From contig NZ_QUDO01000004.1 of assembly GCF_003477525.1 (NCBI RefSeq), positions 89,517 through 153,516 of the forward strand: a DNA stretch of 64,000 bases, in the 5' to 3' direction. Below, in pieces: positions 9,647 to 17,927 of the stretch. Below the pieces are notes generated by a model. That model was not told where the DNA came from. It did no database searches and saw only the letters and a list, made by a program, of their open reading frames with translations. Position numbers and translations under genes: made by a program. The stretch's first letter is position 1. Each line of letters opens with the position of its first letter. The stretch comes from Ruminococcus sp. AF41-9 (GTDB lineage Bacteria > Bacillota > Clostridia > Lachnospirales > Lachnospiraceae).

Positions 9647-10769
9647 AGTAGTATTACTTCCATGTGGAGAATATGATGAGGAAAAAATCTATAGCCTGCT
9701 GAAACAGGGACTGGATCTTCTGGGAGGAGTGGAGGCACTGATTCCAAAGGAAGCAAAGATTCTGCTGAAGCCGAACCTGCTCAAGAAGGCAGAGGTAGAA
9801 AAAGCAGTGATCACACATCCGGTTGTCGTGGGAGCTTTTGCACGAATCCTGAGAGAGAATGGATATGAGCATATCGTACTTGCAGATTCCTGTGGACATG
9901 GAACCACACAGGCAGTGATCCGTGGTACCGGAATGGATACTTATCTGGAAAAATATCATATTCCGGCGATTGATTATTCCGAAGGTGTGAAAACTGCTTA
10001 CCCGCAGGGAATTCAGGCGAAGGAATTTATCCTGCCAAAAGAACTGCTGGATCAGGACTGTGTGATCTCACTGAGCAAGATGAAAACGCATGCGCTGGAA
10101 CGGATCACAGGTGCAGTCAAGAACAGCTATGGTTTCGTATATGGCTTTCATAAAGCAAAAGGGCACACACAGTATCCAAGTGCAGACAGCTTTGCCAGAA
10201 TGTTGATTGATTTAAATAAATGCGTAGCACCGAAACTGTATGTGATGGACGGAATTGTAGCCATGGAAGGTAACGGACCGGGTTCCGGTGATCCGGTTCC
10301 CATGAATGTGATGCTGATGTCTACAGACCCGGTTGCACTGGACAGCGTATTCAGCTGCCTGATTTATCTGAAACCGGAGATGGTTCCGACGAACTATCAC
10401 GGTGAGAAAATGGGACTTGGTACATGGAAAGAGGAGAAAATCACACTCATGGCACCGGATGGAGAAATTTCCATGGCAGATGCGGTAAAGAGATACGGAA
10501 ATCCTGACTTTAACGTAGACCGCACAGAAGTGCGAAAGAATATCTGGACAAGAATGGCAGGAGCATTAAAAATTTTCCAGAAAAAGCCATATATAGAAAC
10601 AGATAAATGTGTCCGCTGCGGAATCTGCGTTCAGAGCTGCCCGGTTCCGGGAAAAGCAGTGGATTTCAGAAAAGGAAAAGACAAGCCACCGGTCTATGAT
10701 TACAGAAAATGTATCCGGTGCTTCTGTTGCCAGGAAATGTGTCCGAAAAAAGCGATAAAAGTCAAATAA
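9636..10769 (+). CDS. DUF362 protein with C-terminal 2x[4Fe-4S] ferredoxin domain
   Basis: A 377-aa cytoplasmic protein. An N-terminal DUF362 domain (PNLLKKAEVEKAVITHP; later SLSKMKTHALERITGAVKN) is followed by two [4Fe-4S] motifs, CVRCGICVQSCP and CIRCFCCQEMCP. DUF362 function is not established; the clusters imply electron transfer. An in-frame ATG exists at 9552, but the ATG at 9636, 8 bases after agagga and overlapping the enzyme I stop, fits the family N terminus better. It ends at a bidirectional terminator facing mmuM. Confidence 0.85.
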   Translation: MKSKVVLLPCGEYDEEKIYSLLKQGLDLLGGVEALIPKEAKILLKPNLLKKAEVEKAVITHPVVVGAFARILRENGYEHIVLADSCGHGTTQAVIRGTGMDTYLEKYHIPAIDYSEGVKTAYPQGIQAKEFILPKELLDQDCVISLSKMKTHALERITGAVKNSYGFVYGFHKAKGHTQYPSADSFARMLIDLNKCVAPKLYVMDGIVAMEGNGPGSGDPVPMNVMLMSTDPVALDSVFSCLIYLKPEMVPTNYHGEKMGLGTWKEEKITLMAPDGEISMADAVKRYGNPDFNVDRTEVRKNIWTRMAGALKIFQKKPYIETDKCVRCGICVQSCPVPGKAVDFRKGKDKPPVYDYRKCIRCFCCQEMCPKKAIKVK

Positions 10770-10798
10770 GAAATAAAAAGCAAATAAGAAATAAAAAG
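10763..10798 (+). repeat. 18-bp perfect tandem duplication at the DUF362 stop codon
   Basis: The 18-base unit CAAATAAGAAATAAAAAG occurs at 10763-10780 and again at 10781-10798. The first copy contains the stop codon of the DUF362 gene. It looks like a local slippage duplication just before the terminator. Confidence 0.85.
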
Positions 10799-10838
10799 CA
10801 CATGACAGGCATTCTCAGCCTTGAAGTCATGTGCTTTT
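10794..10838. terminator. Bidirectional intrinsic terminator between convergent genes
   Basis: AAAAGCACATGAC (10794-10806) pairs perfectly with GTCATGTGCTTTT (10826-10838), with A and T tracts on both sides. It serves the DUF362 gene on the plus strand and mmuM on the minus strand. Confidence 0.9.
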
Positions 10839-10858
10839 CTGATACTACAGATAAATAA

Positions 10859-11731
10859 TTATCTTCCGAGAATTTTATTCACTTCACGGATAAATTCCGG
10901 AGTCGTGCCGCAGCATCCTCCGATGACAGATGCACCGTTTTCAACCAGAACTTTCATATGTTCTGCGAAACTCTGTGCATTCATGCTGTAAATGGCATTT
11001 CCCTGATCATCGATCGTCGGCATACCTGCATTCGGTTTGGCGATGACCGGAATAGATACGTTCTCTTTGATATTGCGGACAACGGATACAAGCTGGTCAG
11101 GTCCTACGGAACAGTTGATACCAACTGCCACAGCACCTGCACCCTCAAGGGCAATCGCAGCCTCCACAGCATTTCCTCCGCTGAAAATGCTTCCGTCAGC
11201 TTCTACGGTCATTGTACACATTACAGGAAGAGAACTTACAGATGCCGCAGCATCCAGTGCAGCAAGTGTTTCCTCAATATTGATCATAGTTTCCGCAGCG
11301 ATCAGATCAACACCTGCTTCATCAAGAACTTTGATCTGCTCACAGTATGCTTCGTATGCCATCTCATAAGTGAGGTCACCGGCAGGTTCCATCATCTTAC
11401 CGGTTGTGGTGATATCACCGGCAACGTAAACCTTATGTCCGACAGCTTCTCTGGAAATATTTACAAGTGCATGATTCATCTCTGCAAGCTTATCCTGCAG
11501 GCCGTGAAGTCCGAGACTGTAACGGTTGCCGCCGAAAGTAGGCGCATATACGATCTGGCTTCCTGCCTCCACATATGCCTTCTGCAGATTCTGCAGAACT
11601 TCTCTGTGATCCATGATCCATGCCTCTGTACAGATTCCTCTTGGCATTCCGGCGGCCATAAGATTGGAACCGGTAGCGCCGTCAAGCAGTACAACATCCT
11701 GTGTCAGTTTCTGAAATTCTTCTTTTGTCAT
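10859..11731 (-). CDS. mmuM: Homocysteine S-methyltransferase family protein
   Basis: A 290-aa protein of the homocysteine S-methyltransferase (Pfam S-methyl_trans) family, which moves a methyl group to homocysteine to make methionine. The N terminus VLLDGATGSNL and the zinc-ligand cysteines (one in GINCSVG, two in the C-terminal GGCCGTTPEF) are intact. An in-frame ATG at 11854 would add 41 poorly conserved residues; the ATG at 11731 has aggagga 7 bases upstream and is preferred. It could be a stand-alone S-methylmethionine enzyme or the homocysteine module of a split MetH; no cobalamin or folate domain is nearby, so the methyl donor is uncertain. Confidence 0.88.
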   Translation of the reverse strand: MTKEEFQKLTQDVVLLDGATGSNLMAAGMPRGICTEAWIMDHREVLQNLQKAYVEAGSQIVYAPTFGGNRYSLGLHGLQDKLAEMNHALVNISREAVGHKVYVAGDITTTGKMMEPAGDLTYEMAYEAYCEQIKVLDEAGVDLIAAETMINIEETLAALDAAASVSSLPVMCTMTVEADGSIFSGGNAVEAAIALEGAGAVAVGINCSVGPDQLVSVVRNIKENVSIPVIAKPNAGMPTIDDQGNAIYSMNAQSFAEHMKVLVENGASVIGGCCGTTPEFIREVNKILGR

Positions 11732-11866
11732 GGGAATTTCCTCCTGTTTCATATAGTCGTTGCTGCGTTTTGTGCCATAACCTGTGACATAAGTGCGACG
11801 GGTTTCAGACTTGGAAACGAAAAAGCAACGGGCATTTGTCTCTTTTGTCTGCAAATGCTATCTGCC

Positions 11867-11875
11867 ATTATAGCA
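11867..11875 (-). promoter_or_regulatory. Extended -10 promoter element for mmuM
   Basis: On the minus strand TGCTATAAT (TGn plus a perfect -10) lies about 135 bases upstream of the mmuM start. The -35 box is weak, as is common for extended -10 promoters. I recognised no S-box or T-box in the leader. Confidence 0.6.
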
Positions 11876-11899
11876 CAATGCAGAGGTAAATGGGGAAAA

Positions 11900-12778
11900 T
11901 CAGTAAATTTTTATTTCATAGGAGGCATTAAAAATTTCATCAGCATTCAGTGCGTTGATATTTGCCTTTTCAGAAAGGTTACCCTTGAAGCCGCAGTCAT
12001 CACATCTTCCCATCCATGGTTCCAGACACACGAAAGAAGAACCAGGCACAGACCAGATGCCAAAGTTCGGGAAACGGTGGCAGTTAAGTTCCAGGTAAGG
12101 AGTTCCGTCAGGAAAAGCAATACCGGCTTTTTCAATCTGGTTGTCAAAGACCAGAGCATCGTTGTCAAACATATGGGCATCAATATGACAGGTTCCATCT
12201 GTAAGCTCCAGTGTTTTGGTCTGATCCGGAAGAGCAGTTCCGGAAGCAGGGTCCAGAAGCAGATAAGTCAGAGATTTTTCTCCGTTAAATGTCAACAGAT
12301 AATCCTCTTTTTGGGAATCATTTCCCTGGGCAGGAACATTAAATGCAGGATGTCCGCCGATTGTGAAATACATAGTCTCATTACTGTGGTTGACAACTTC
12401 CCAGCACACACTGACCTGATTTTTTTCCAGAACATGTTTGATCTTCAGTTCGAAATCAAAAGGATAATTTTCTTTTGTAGCATCTGAAGATTTCAGTTTA
12501 TGTGTGATAGAATCCGCAGTCATATCCACACAGGTAAATTTACTGTCTCTGGCGAAGCCGTGCTGTTTGGACGGATATTCTGTTCCGTTAATACGGTAAT
12601 GATCCTCAAAATGACGGCCTACATTCGGGAAAAGAACCGGCGCATGGCGTTTCCAGTAAGCCGGATCTGCCTGCCAGATCACTTCTCTGTTATGTACTTT
12701 ATCAAAAATGCTGCAAAGTTCAGCACCATGATCATCTACAGATACTCTCAGATAGTCGTTTTCAATTGTATGAAGCAT
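11900..12778 (-). CDS. Aldose 1-epimerase family protein (LacX-like)
   Basis: A 292-aa cytoplasmic galactose-mutarotase-like protein of the LacX branch. It shows the opening ENDYLRVSVDDHGAEL, the sugar-pocket segment KQHGFARDSKF with the conserved His-Gly-Phe-Ala-Arg, GGHPAFNVP with a second His, and a late acidic segment in SFVCLEPWMGR. The family interconverts anomers of hexoses or related sugars; the exact substrate is unknown. AAGGAGG precedes the ATG and a promoter lies just upstream. It is monocistronic and diverges from the phosphofructokinase gene. Confidence 0.87.
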   Translation of the reverse strand: MLHTIENDYLRVSVDDHGAELCSIFDKVHNREVIWQADPAYWKRHAPVLFPNVGRHFEDHYRINGTEYPSKQHGFARDSKFTCVDMTADSITHKLKSSDATKENYPFDFELKIKHVLEKNQVSVCWEVVNHSNETMYFTIGGHPAFNVPAQGNDSQKEDYLLTFNGEKSLTYLLLDPASGTALPDQTKTLELTDGTCHIDAHMFDNDALVFDNQIEKAGIAFPDGTPYLELNCHRFPNFGIWSVPGSSFVCLEPWMGRCDDCGFKGNLSEKANINALNADEIFNASYEIKIY

Positions 12779-12812
12779 AGGTGAATCCTCCTTGATATCA
12801 TTGATATTGTAA

Positions 12813-12841
12813 ATTATAGCACAGTCCTTCCAATATCACAA
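12813..12841 (-). promoter_or_regulatory. Promoter of the aldose epimerase-like gene
   Basis: On the minus strand TTGTGA (-35, 12841-12836), a 17-base spacer ending in TGC, and TATAAT (-10, 12818-12813). The leader contains TTGATATCATTGATATTG, a partial palindrome that could be an operator, but I cannot name a regulator. Confidence 0.75.
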
Positions 12842-12975
12842 ATATATGAAAGTACAGATGCGCAAAACATGACATAATATATAAAAATATATGGTAAAAA
12901 TACGGATATAAACATAATAATGCAAAAGAATAATGAAATCAAATAAATAAATATGTATAAAAATACCAAAAAATA

Positions 12976-13003
12976 TTGACTCAACCAAAATATTTGTTAC
13001 AAT
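12976..13003 (+). promoter_or_regulatory. Promoter of the phosphofructokinase gene
   Basis: TTGACT (12976-12981), 16-base spacer, TACAAT (12998-13003). The upstream 150 bases are very A+T rich, resembling an UP-element context for a strong glycolytic promoter. The rest of the divergent intergenic region (12842-12975) holds nothing else I recognise. Confidence 0.75.
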
Positions 13004-13071
13004 TCACCTTAACGAGTCTTATAACAAAAAAGACATGACAACGAAGACGTGAAAACAAGGAGGTCATTGCT

Positions 13072-14328
13072 ATGGCGAAAAAAAGAAATATTATTGTTGG
13101 ACAATCAGGAGGACCTACTGCTGTAATTAATTCCAGTCTCGCAGGAGTTTACAAGAATGCTATCGAACGTGGATTTGACAAAGTGTACGGAATGCTTCAC
13201 GGTATTCAGGGACTGCTGGACGAACAGTACATTGACTTATCAACACAGATTCATTCAGAACTGGATATCGAATTACTGAAGAGAACCCCTTCCGCATTCT
13301 TAGGTTCCTGCCGTTACAAACTTCCTGAAATTCATGAAGATAAAGCAATTTATGAGAAGATCTTTGAAATTTTAAATAAACTGGATATCTACGCATTTAT
13401 CTATATCGGCGGAAACGATTCCATGGATACCATCAAGAAACTTTCTGACTATGCAATCCTTACAGGACAGACTCAGAAATTCCTTGGTGTTCCGAAAACC
13501 ATTGACAATGACCTGGCACTGACAGATCATACACCTGGATTCGGAAGTGCAGCGAAATACATCGGTGCTTCCACAAAAGAAGTAATCCGCGATGCACAGG
13601 GCCTTACCTACAAGAAAAATATGATCACCATCATGGAAATCATGGGACGTAATGCCGGATGGCTTACCGGCGCTACGGCACTTGCAAAATCCGAAGACTG
13701 TGACGGACCTGACCTGATCTATCTTCCGGAAGTTCCTTTTGATGTTGAGAAATTCCTTGCAAAAGTAAAAGAACTGCTGAAGAAAAAATCTTCCATCGTG
13801 ATTGCGGTTTCAGAGGGAATCAAGCTGGCAGACGGCAGATATGTATGTGAACTTGGAAGCGTAGGCGATTATGTAGATGCTTTCGGACACAAACAGCTTC
13901 AGGGAACCGCTACATATCTGGCGAATTTCCTGGCAGCAGAATGCGGATGCAAGACAAGAGCGGTTGAACTTTCCACCTTACAGAGAAGTGCTTCCCACAT
14001 GGCATCCAGAGTGGATATCGATGAAGCGTTCATGGTAGGCGGTGCAGCAGTTAAGGCAGCAGATGAGGGTGACACAGGTAAAATGGTTGTTATCGACCGT
14101 GTTTCTGATGACCCGTATATGGCAGCGACAGGCATCTATGATGTACACAGAATTGCAAATGAAGAGAAACTGGTACCGAGAGAATGGATGAACAAGGATG
14201 CCACAAATGTAACCAAAGATTTTGTAGATTATATCAAACCACTGATCCAGGGCGATTATCAGCCGATCATGGTAAATGGTATGCCAAGACATCTGGTACT
14301 GAACCTGAAAAAAGGCAGAAAGAAATAA
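13072..14328 (+). CDS. pfp: 6-phosphofructokinase, pyrophosphate-type
   Basis: A 418-aa phosphofructokinase converting fructose 6-phosphate to fructose 1,6-bisphosphate. The phosphoryl-donor signatures are of the PPi kind: GGNDS near residues 113-117 has Asp where ATP enzymes have the second Gly of GGDGS, and PKTIDND near 141-147 has Lys where ATP enzymes have Gly (PGTIDND). The substrate motif MEIMGRNAGWLTG is intact. In known enzymes these two positions decide ATP versus PPi, so PPi use is well supported but inferred. It has a strong ribosome binding site (aaggagg), its own promoter and its own terminator, and lies directly upstream of PPDK. Confidence 0.92.
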   Translation: MAKKRNIIVGQSGGPTAVINSSLAGVYKNAIERGFDKVYGMLHGIQGLLDEQYIDLSTQIHSELDIELLKRTPSAFLGSCRYKLPEIHEDKAIYEKIFEILNKLDIYAFIYIGGNDSMDTIKKLSDYAILTGQTQKFLGVPKTIDNDLALTDHTPGFGSAAKYIGASTKEVIRDAQGLTYKKNMITIMEIMGRNAGWLTGATALAKSEDCDGPDLIYLPEVPFDVEKFLAKVKELLKKKSSIVIAVSEGIKLADGRYVCELGSVGDYVDAFGHKQLQGTATYLANFLAAECGCKTRAVELSTLQRSASHMASRVDIDEAFMVGGAAVKAADEGDTGKMVVIDRVSDDPYMAATGIYDVHRIANEEKLVPREWMNKDATNVTKDFVDYIKPLIQGDYQPIMVNGMPRHLVLNLKKGRKK

Positions 14329-14352
14329 AAGAAAAGAGACTGCAGCGGGCAG

Positions 14353-14391
14353 AAAGCGGACAGAAAAATATCGGCTTTGCTGTCCGCTTTT
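14353..14391 (+). terminator. Intrinsic terminator after the phosphofructokinase gene
   Basis: AAAGCGGACAG (14353-14363) pairs with CTGTCCGCTTTT (14380-14391), ending in a short T run. It separates pfp from ppdK. Confidence 0.85.
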
Positions 14392-14505
14392 GACATGTGA
14401 GACCGAAATAAGGGACAGTGAAAAACCGGATAAAGATAAGAATGATAAAATAAATCATATTATGCAGAATGTATAAAAAAATTAGCTAATTTTAGCAGAA
14501 TAACC

Positions 14506-14534
14506 TTGACGAAATGACACAAACTCTATAAAAT
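14506..14534 (+). promoter_or_regulatory. Promoter of the pyruvate phosphate dikinase gene
   Basis: TTGACG (14506-14511), 17-base spacer, TAAAAT (14529-14534); a TATAAA two bases earlier is an alternative -10. About 120 bases of leader separate it from the start codon, without a structure I can identify. Confidence 0.7.
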
Positions 14535-14660
14535 AATTATGTGCGTATAAGAAACATATTTTTTATATTTACTTATGTGTGAAAGAACGTAACTGTTCCG
14601 TGCTGGATAACAGAATATCGGACAGTTGCAAAAGAACAATAATTAGGAGGAAAATGTAAA

Positions 14661-17291
14661 ATGGCAAAATGGGTTTACATGTTTACAGAAGGTAACGCTA
14701 ATATGAGAAACCTTCTGGGTGGTAAAGGTGCTAACCTTGCTGAAATGACAAACCTTGGTCTTCCTGTACCGCAGGGCTTCACAATCACAACTGAAGCTTG
14801 TACTCAGTACTATGAAGACGGAAGACAGATCAATGATGAGATCATGGCTCAGATCATGGAAGCAATCACCAAAATGGAAGGAGTTACCGGAAAGAAATTC
14901 GGTGACAAAGAAAATCCTCTGCTTGTTTCCGTTCGTTCTGGTGCAAGAGCTTCTATGCCAGGTATGATGGATACTATCCTGAACCTTGGTTTAAATGAAG
15001 ACGTAGTTAACGTACTCGCTGAGAAATCCGGCAATGCTCGTTGGGCATGGGACTGCTACAGAAGATTCATCCAGATGTACTCTGACGTAGTTATGGAAGT
15101 CGGAAAGAAATATTTCGAAGAACTTATCGATGAGATGAAAGCTAAGAGAGGTGTTAAGCAGGACGTTGAACTTACTGCAGAAGACCTTCATGAATTAGCT
15201 GAACAGTTCAAAGCTGAATATAAAGCAAAAATCGGTGCTGATTTCCCAACTGATCCTAAGGAACAGTTAATGGGCGCTATCAAAGCCGTATTCCGTTCCT
15301 GGGACAACCCACGTGCGAACGTATATCGTCGTGACAACGATATCCCATATTCCTGGGGTACTGCAGTTAACGTACAGATGATGGCATTTGGTAACATGGG
15401 TGATGACTGTGGTACAGGTGTTGCCTTCACACGTGACCCTGCTACAGGAGCTAACGGTCTGTTTGGTGAATTCCTTACAAATGCTCAGGGTGAAGACGTT
15501 GTTGCTGGTGTTCGTACACCTATGCACATCTCCGAAATGGAACAGAAATTCCCGGAAGCATTCGTACAGTTCAAACAGGTTTGCGAAACACTTGAAAAAC
15601 ACTACAGAGATATGCAGGATATGGAGTTTACTGTAGAGCATGGTAAACTGTATATGCTTCAGACACGTAATGGTAAGAGAACAGCTCAGGCTGCTTTAAA
15701 GATCGCTTGTGACCTTGTTGACGAGGGAATGAGAACAGAAGAAGAAGCTGTAGCTATGATCGACCCACGTAACCTTGATACTCTTCTTCACCCACAGTTT
15801 GATGCTGCTGCTCTTAAAGCTGCTACACCAATGGGTAAAGGCCTTGGTGCTTCTCCAGGAGCTGCTTGTGGTAAGATTGTATTCACAGCTGATGACGCTG
15901 TTGAATGGGCTGAAAGAGGAGAGAAAGTCGTACTTGTACGTCTTGAGACATCTCCGGAAGACATCACAGGTATGAAATCTGCTCAGGGTATCCTGACAGT
16001 TCGTGGTGGTATGACATCTCACGCAGCAGTTGTTGCCCGTGGTATGGGTGAGTGCTGTGTATCCGGATGCGGTGATATCGCTATGGACGAAGAAAACAAG
16101 AAATTCACACTTGCTGGTAAAGAGTTCCATGAAGGAGACTTCATCTCCATCGATGGTACAACAGGTAACATCTACGACGGAATCATCCCGACTGTAGACG
16201 CTACAATCGCTGGTGAGTTCGGACGCATCATGGCATGGGCTGACAAGTACAGAACAATGAAAGTTCGTACAAACGCAGATACTCCTGCAGATGCTAAGAA
16301 AGCTGTAGAGCTTGGTGCAGAAGGTATCGGTCTTTGCCGTACAGAGCATATGTTCTTCGGTGAGGGACGTATCGATGCATTCCGTGAAATGATCTGCTCC
16401 GAAACAGCAGAAGAGAGAGAAAAAGCTCTTGCAAAAGTTCTTCCATTCCAGCAGGAAGACTTCGAAGGACTCTTCGAAGCTCTGGAAGGCAACCCGGTTA
16501 CAATCCGTTTCCTTGACCCGCCGCTTCATGAATTCGTTCCTACAGAAGAGGAAGACATCAAGAAACTGGCTGACGCTCAGGGCAAAACAGTTGAGCAGAT
16601 TAAGACTATCATCGCTTCTCTTCATGAGTTCAACCCGATGATGGGACATCGTGGATGCCGTCTTGCAGTTACTTATCCGGAAATTGCCAAGATGCAGACA
16701 CGTGCCGTAATCCGTGCAGCAATCAAAGTTCAGAAAGCTCATCCGGACTGGACAATCAAACCGGAAATCATGATCCCGCTTGTTGGCGATATCAAAGAGC
16801 TTAAATATGTTAAGAAATTCGTTGTAGAAACAGCAGATGAAGAAATCAAAGCAGCAGCTTCTGATCTTCAGTATGAAGTTGGTACAATGATCGAGATCCC
16901 GAGAGCAGCTCTTACTGCTGATGAGATCGCTAAAGAAGCAGACTTCTTCTGCTTCGGTACAAACGACCTTACTCAGATGACATACGGCTTCTCCCGTGAT
17001 GATGCAGGTAAATTCCTCAACGCATACTATGACGCTAAGATCTTCGAGAACGATCCATTTGCAAAACTGGATCAGGTTGGCGTTGGCAAGCTGATGAAGA
17101 TGGCTATCGAACTCGGCAAACCGGTTAACCCGAACCTTCACGTAGGTATCTGCGGCGAGCATGGTGGAGATCCGTCTTCTGTAGAATTCTGCCACAAGAT
17201 CGGTCTTAACTATGTATCCTGCTCACCATTCCGTGTACCGATCGCTCGTCTTGCAGCAGCACAGGCAGCAATCGCTGAGAAGAATGCATAA
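14661..17291 (+). CDS. ppdK: Pyruvate, phosphate dikinase
   Basis: An 876-aa PPDK interconverting pyruvate, ATP and phosphate with PEP, AMP and PPi. Domains in order: N-terminal nucleotide-binding domain (LLGGKGANLAEM; SVRSGARASMPGMMDT), central phosphohistidine domain with the catalytic His in GGMTSHAAVVARGMG near residue 454, and a C-terminal PEP/pyruvate barrel with SVEFC and GICGEHGGDPSS carrying the catalytic Cys. Length matches the family. Codon choice is strongly biased (GGT, GCT, ACA), unlike its neighbours, which suggests very high expression. Together with the PPi-type phosphofructokinase it fits a PPi-using glycolysis. AGGAGG precedes the start. Confidence 0.97.
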   Translation: MAKWVYMFTEGNANMRNLLGGKGANLAEMTNLGLPVPQGFTITTEACTQYYEDGRQINDEIMAQIMEAITKMEGVTGKKFGDKENPLLVSVRSGARASMPGMMDTILNLGLNEDVVNVLAEKSGNARWAWDCYRRFIQMYSDVVMEVGKKYFEELIDEMKAKRGVKQDVELTAEDLHELAEQFKAEYKAKIGADFPTDPKEQLMGAIKAVFRSWDNPRANVYRRDNDIPYSWGTAVNVQMMAFGNMGDDCGTGVAFTRDPATGANGLFGEFLTNAQGEDVVAGVRTPMHISEMEQKFPEAFVQFKQVCETLEKHYRDMQDMEFTVEHGKLYMLQTRNGKRTAQAALKIACDLVDEGMRTEEEAVAMIDPRNLDTLLHPQFDAAALKAATPMGKGLGASPGAACGKIVFTADDAVEWAERGEKVVLVRLETSPEDITGMKSAQGILTVRGGMTSHAAVVARGMGECCVSGCGDIAMDEENKKFTLAGKEFHEGDFISIDGTTGNIYDGIIPTVDATIAGEFGRIMAWADKYRTMKVRTNADTPADAKKAVELGAEGIGLCRTEHMFFGEGRIDAFREMICSETAEEREKALAKVLPFQQEDFEGLFEALEGNPVTIRFLDPPLHEFVPTEEEDIKKLADAQGKTVEQIKTIIASLHEFNPMMGHRGCRLAVTYPEIAKMQTRAVIRAAIKVQKAHPDWTIKPEIMIPLVGDIKELKYVKKFVVETADEEIKAAASDLQYEVGTMIEIPRAALTADEIAKEADFFCFGTNDLTQMTYGFSRDDAGKFLNAYYDAKIFENDPFAKLDQVGVGKLMKMAIELGKPVNPNLHVGICGEHGGDPSSVEFCHKIGLNYVSCSPFRVPIARLAAAQAAIAEKNA

Positions 17292-17350
17292 TTAACATAA
17301 AAATATAGATTCATGCGCGAGCATGAGAGTGTCCAAACGGAGTAATACCG

Positions 17351-17391
17351 GACCTCACAGTATGAGAAATTGTACTGTGGGGTCTTTTTTT
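17351..17391 (+). terminator. Intrinsic terminator after ppdK
   Basis: GACCTCACAGTA (17351-17362) pairs with TACTGTGGGGTC (17373-17384), one G-T pair, followed by seven T residues. Confidence 0.92.
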
Positions 17392-17461
17392 GTCTTGTAA
17401 TATTCCTGGTTGCTGAGAACGGAATGAACAGTAACTATTCTTGTCCGAATGGATTAGGGTT

Positions 17462-17578
17462 ATGGATGACGGACAGATCGTGCAGCAGGGCACTCATGAA
17501 GAACTGATCCGGGTTCCGGGCAGATACCGTGATTTTATTGACATCAGGAAAAAGTCAGAAGGATGGGTAATCAGTTAG
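17462..17578 (+). pseudogene. C-terminal remnant of an ABC exporter ATPase
   Basis: The 38 codons from the ATG read like the extreme C terminus of an ABC export ATPase: MDDGQIVQQGTHEELI, then GRYRDF and RKKSEGWVIS before a TAG. Nothing upstream in any frame carries the Walker or signature motifs and there is no ribosome binding site. It is therefore a decayed remnant; the rest of the gene was lost, probably by a deletion whose left edge lies within 17392-17461. Confidence 0.7.
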
Positions 17579-17592
17579 GATTTATGTCAGGA

Positions 17593-17745
17593 TCAGCAAT
17601 TATGCTGTTTTTTCCATGCCTGAATGAATTCTATCTGTTCCTGGTCGGAGAGTTCCTGCGAGGCAGCGTCATTTCCTGCGGCAACGCAGCAGAGCAGAAC
17701 AAAAGTCTGAAAAAGAAAAAAGATAATGATAAATAATGCAATCAT
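17593..17745 (-). CDS. Small single-pass membrane protein, 50 aa, unknown function
   Basis: An ATG with a good ribosome binding site (ggaggt, 9 bases upstream on the minus strand) opens a 50-codon frame. Residues 1-23 are strongly hydrophobic (IALFIIIFFLFQTFVLLCC), followed by a short polar acidic tail (DAASQELSDQEQIEF) ending IQAWKKQHNC. This helix-plus-tail design is common among small membrane proteins. I do not recognise a family with certainty. It lies in a gene-poor gap beside an ABC-exporter remnant and opposite in direction to the protease. Confidence 0.6.
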   Translation of the reverse strand: MIALFIIIFFLFQTFVLLCCVAAGNDAASQELSDQEQIEFIQAWKKQHNC

Positions 17746-17927
17746 AAAATTAATACCTCCCTGGTTTTACAGTCAGAGTATTCGCATCTGAACGGAATTT
17801 ATACATTTTATATAAAAATCAAAAGATTTATGTTAAAAAAACCTTCAAATTGTTATAAATATCCAAAATGAAATTACGGAATAGAGTAAAGTAAAGAAGT
17901 TTTGGAGTTATCAGTTCGGAGGTTTTT

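Noticed and set aside
10958..12487. Long plus-strand open frame (509 codons) across mmuM and the aldose epimerase-like gene
   Set aside because: It runs antisense over two well-supported genes, has a Cys/His/Ser-rich composition typical of shadow frames, and has no ribosome binding site or recognisable domain.
15696..17195. Minus-strand open frame (499 codons) inside ppdK
   Set aside because: It is a mirror of the strongly biased codons of ppdK; no motif, start signal or promoter supports it.
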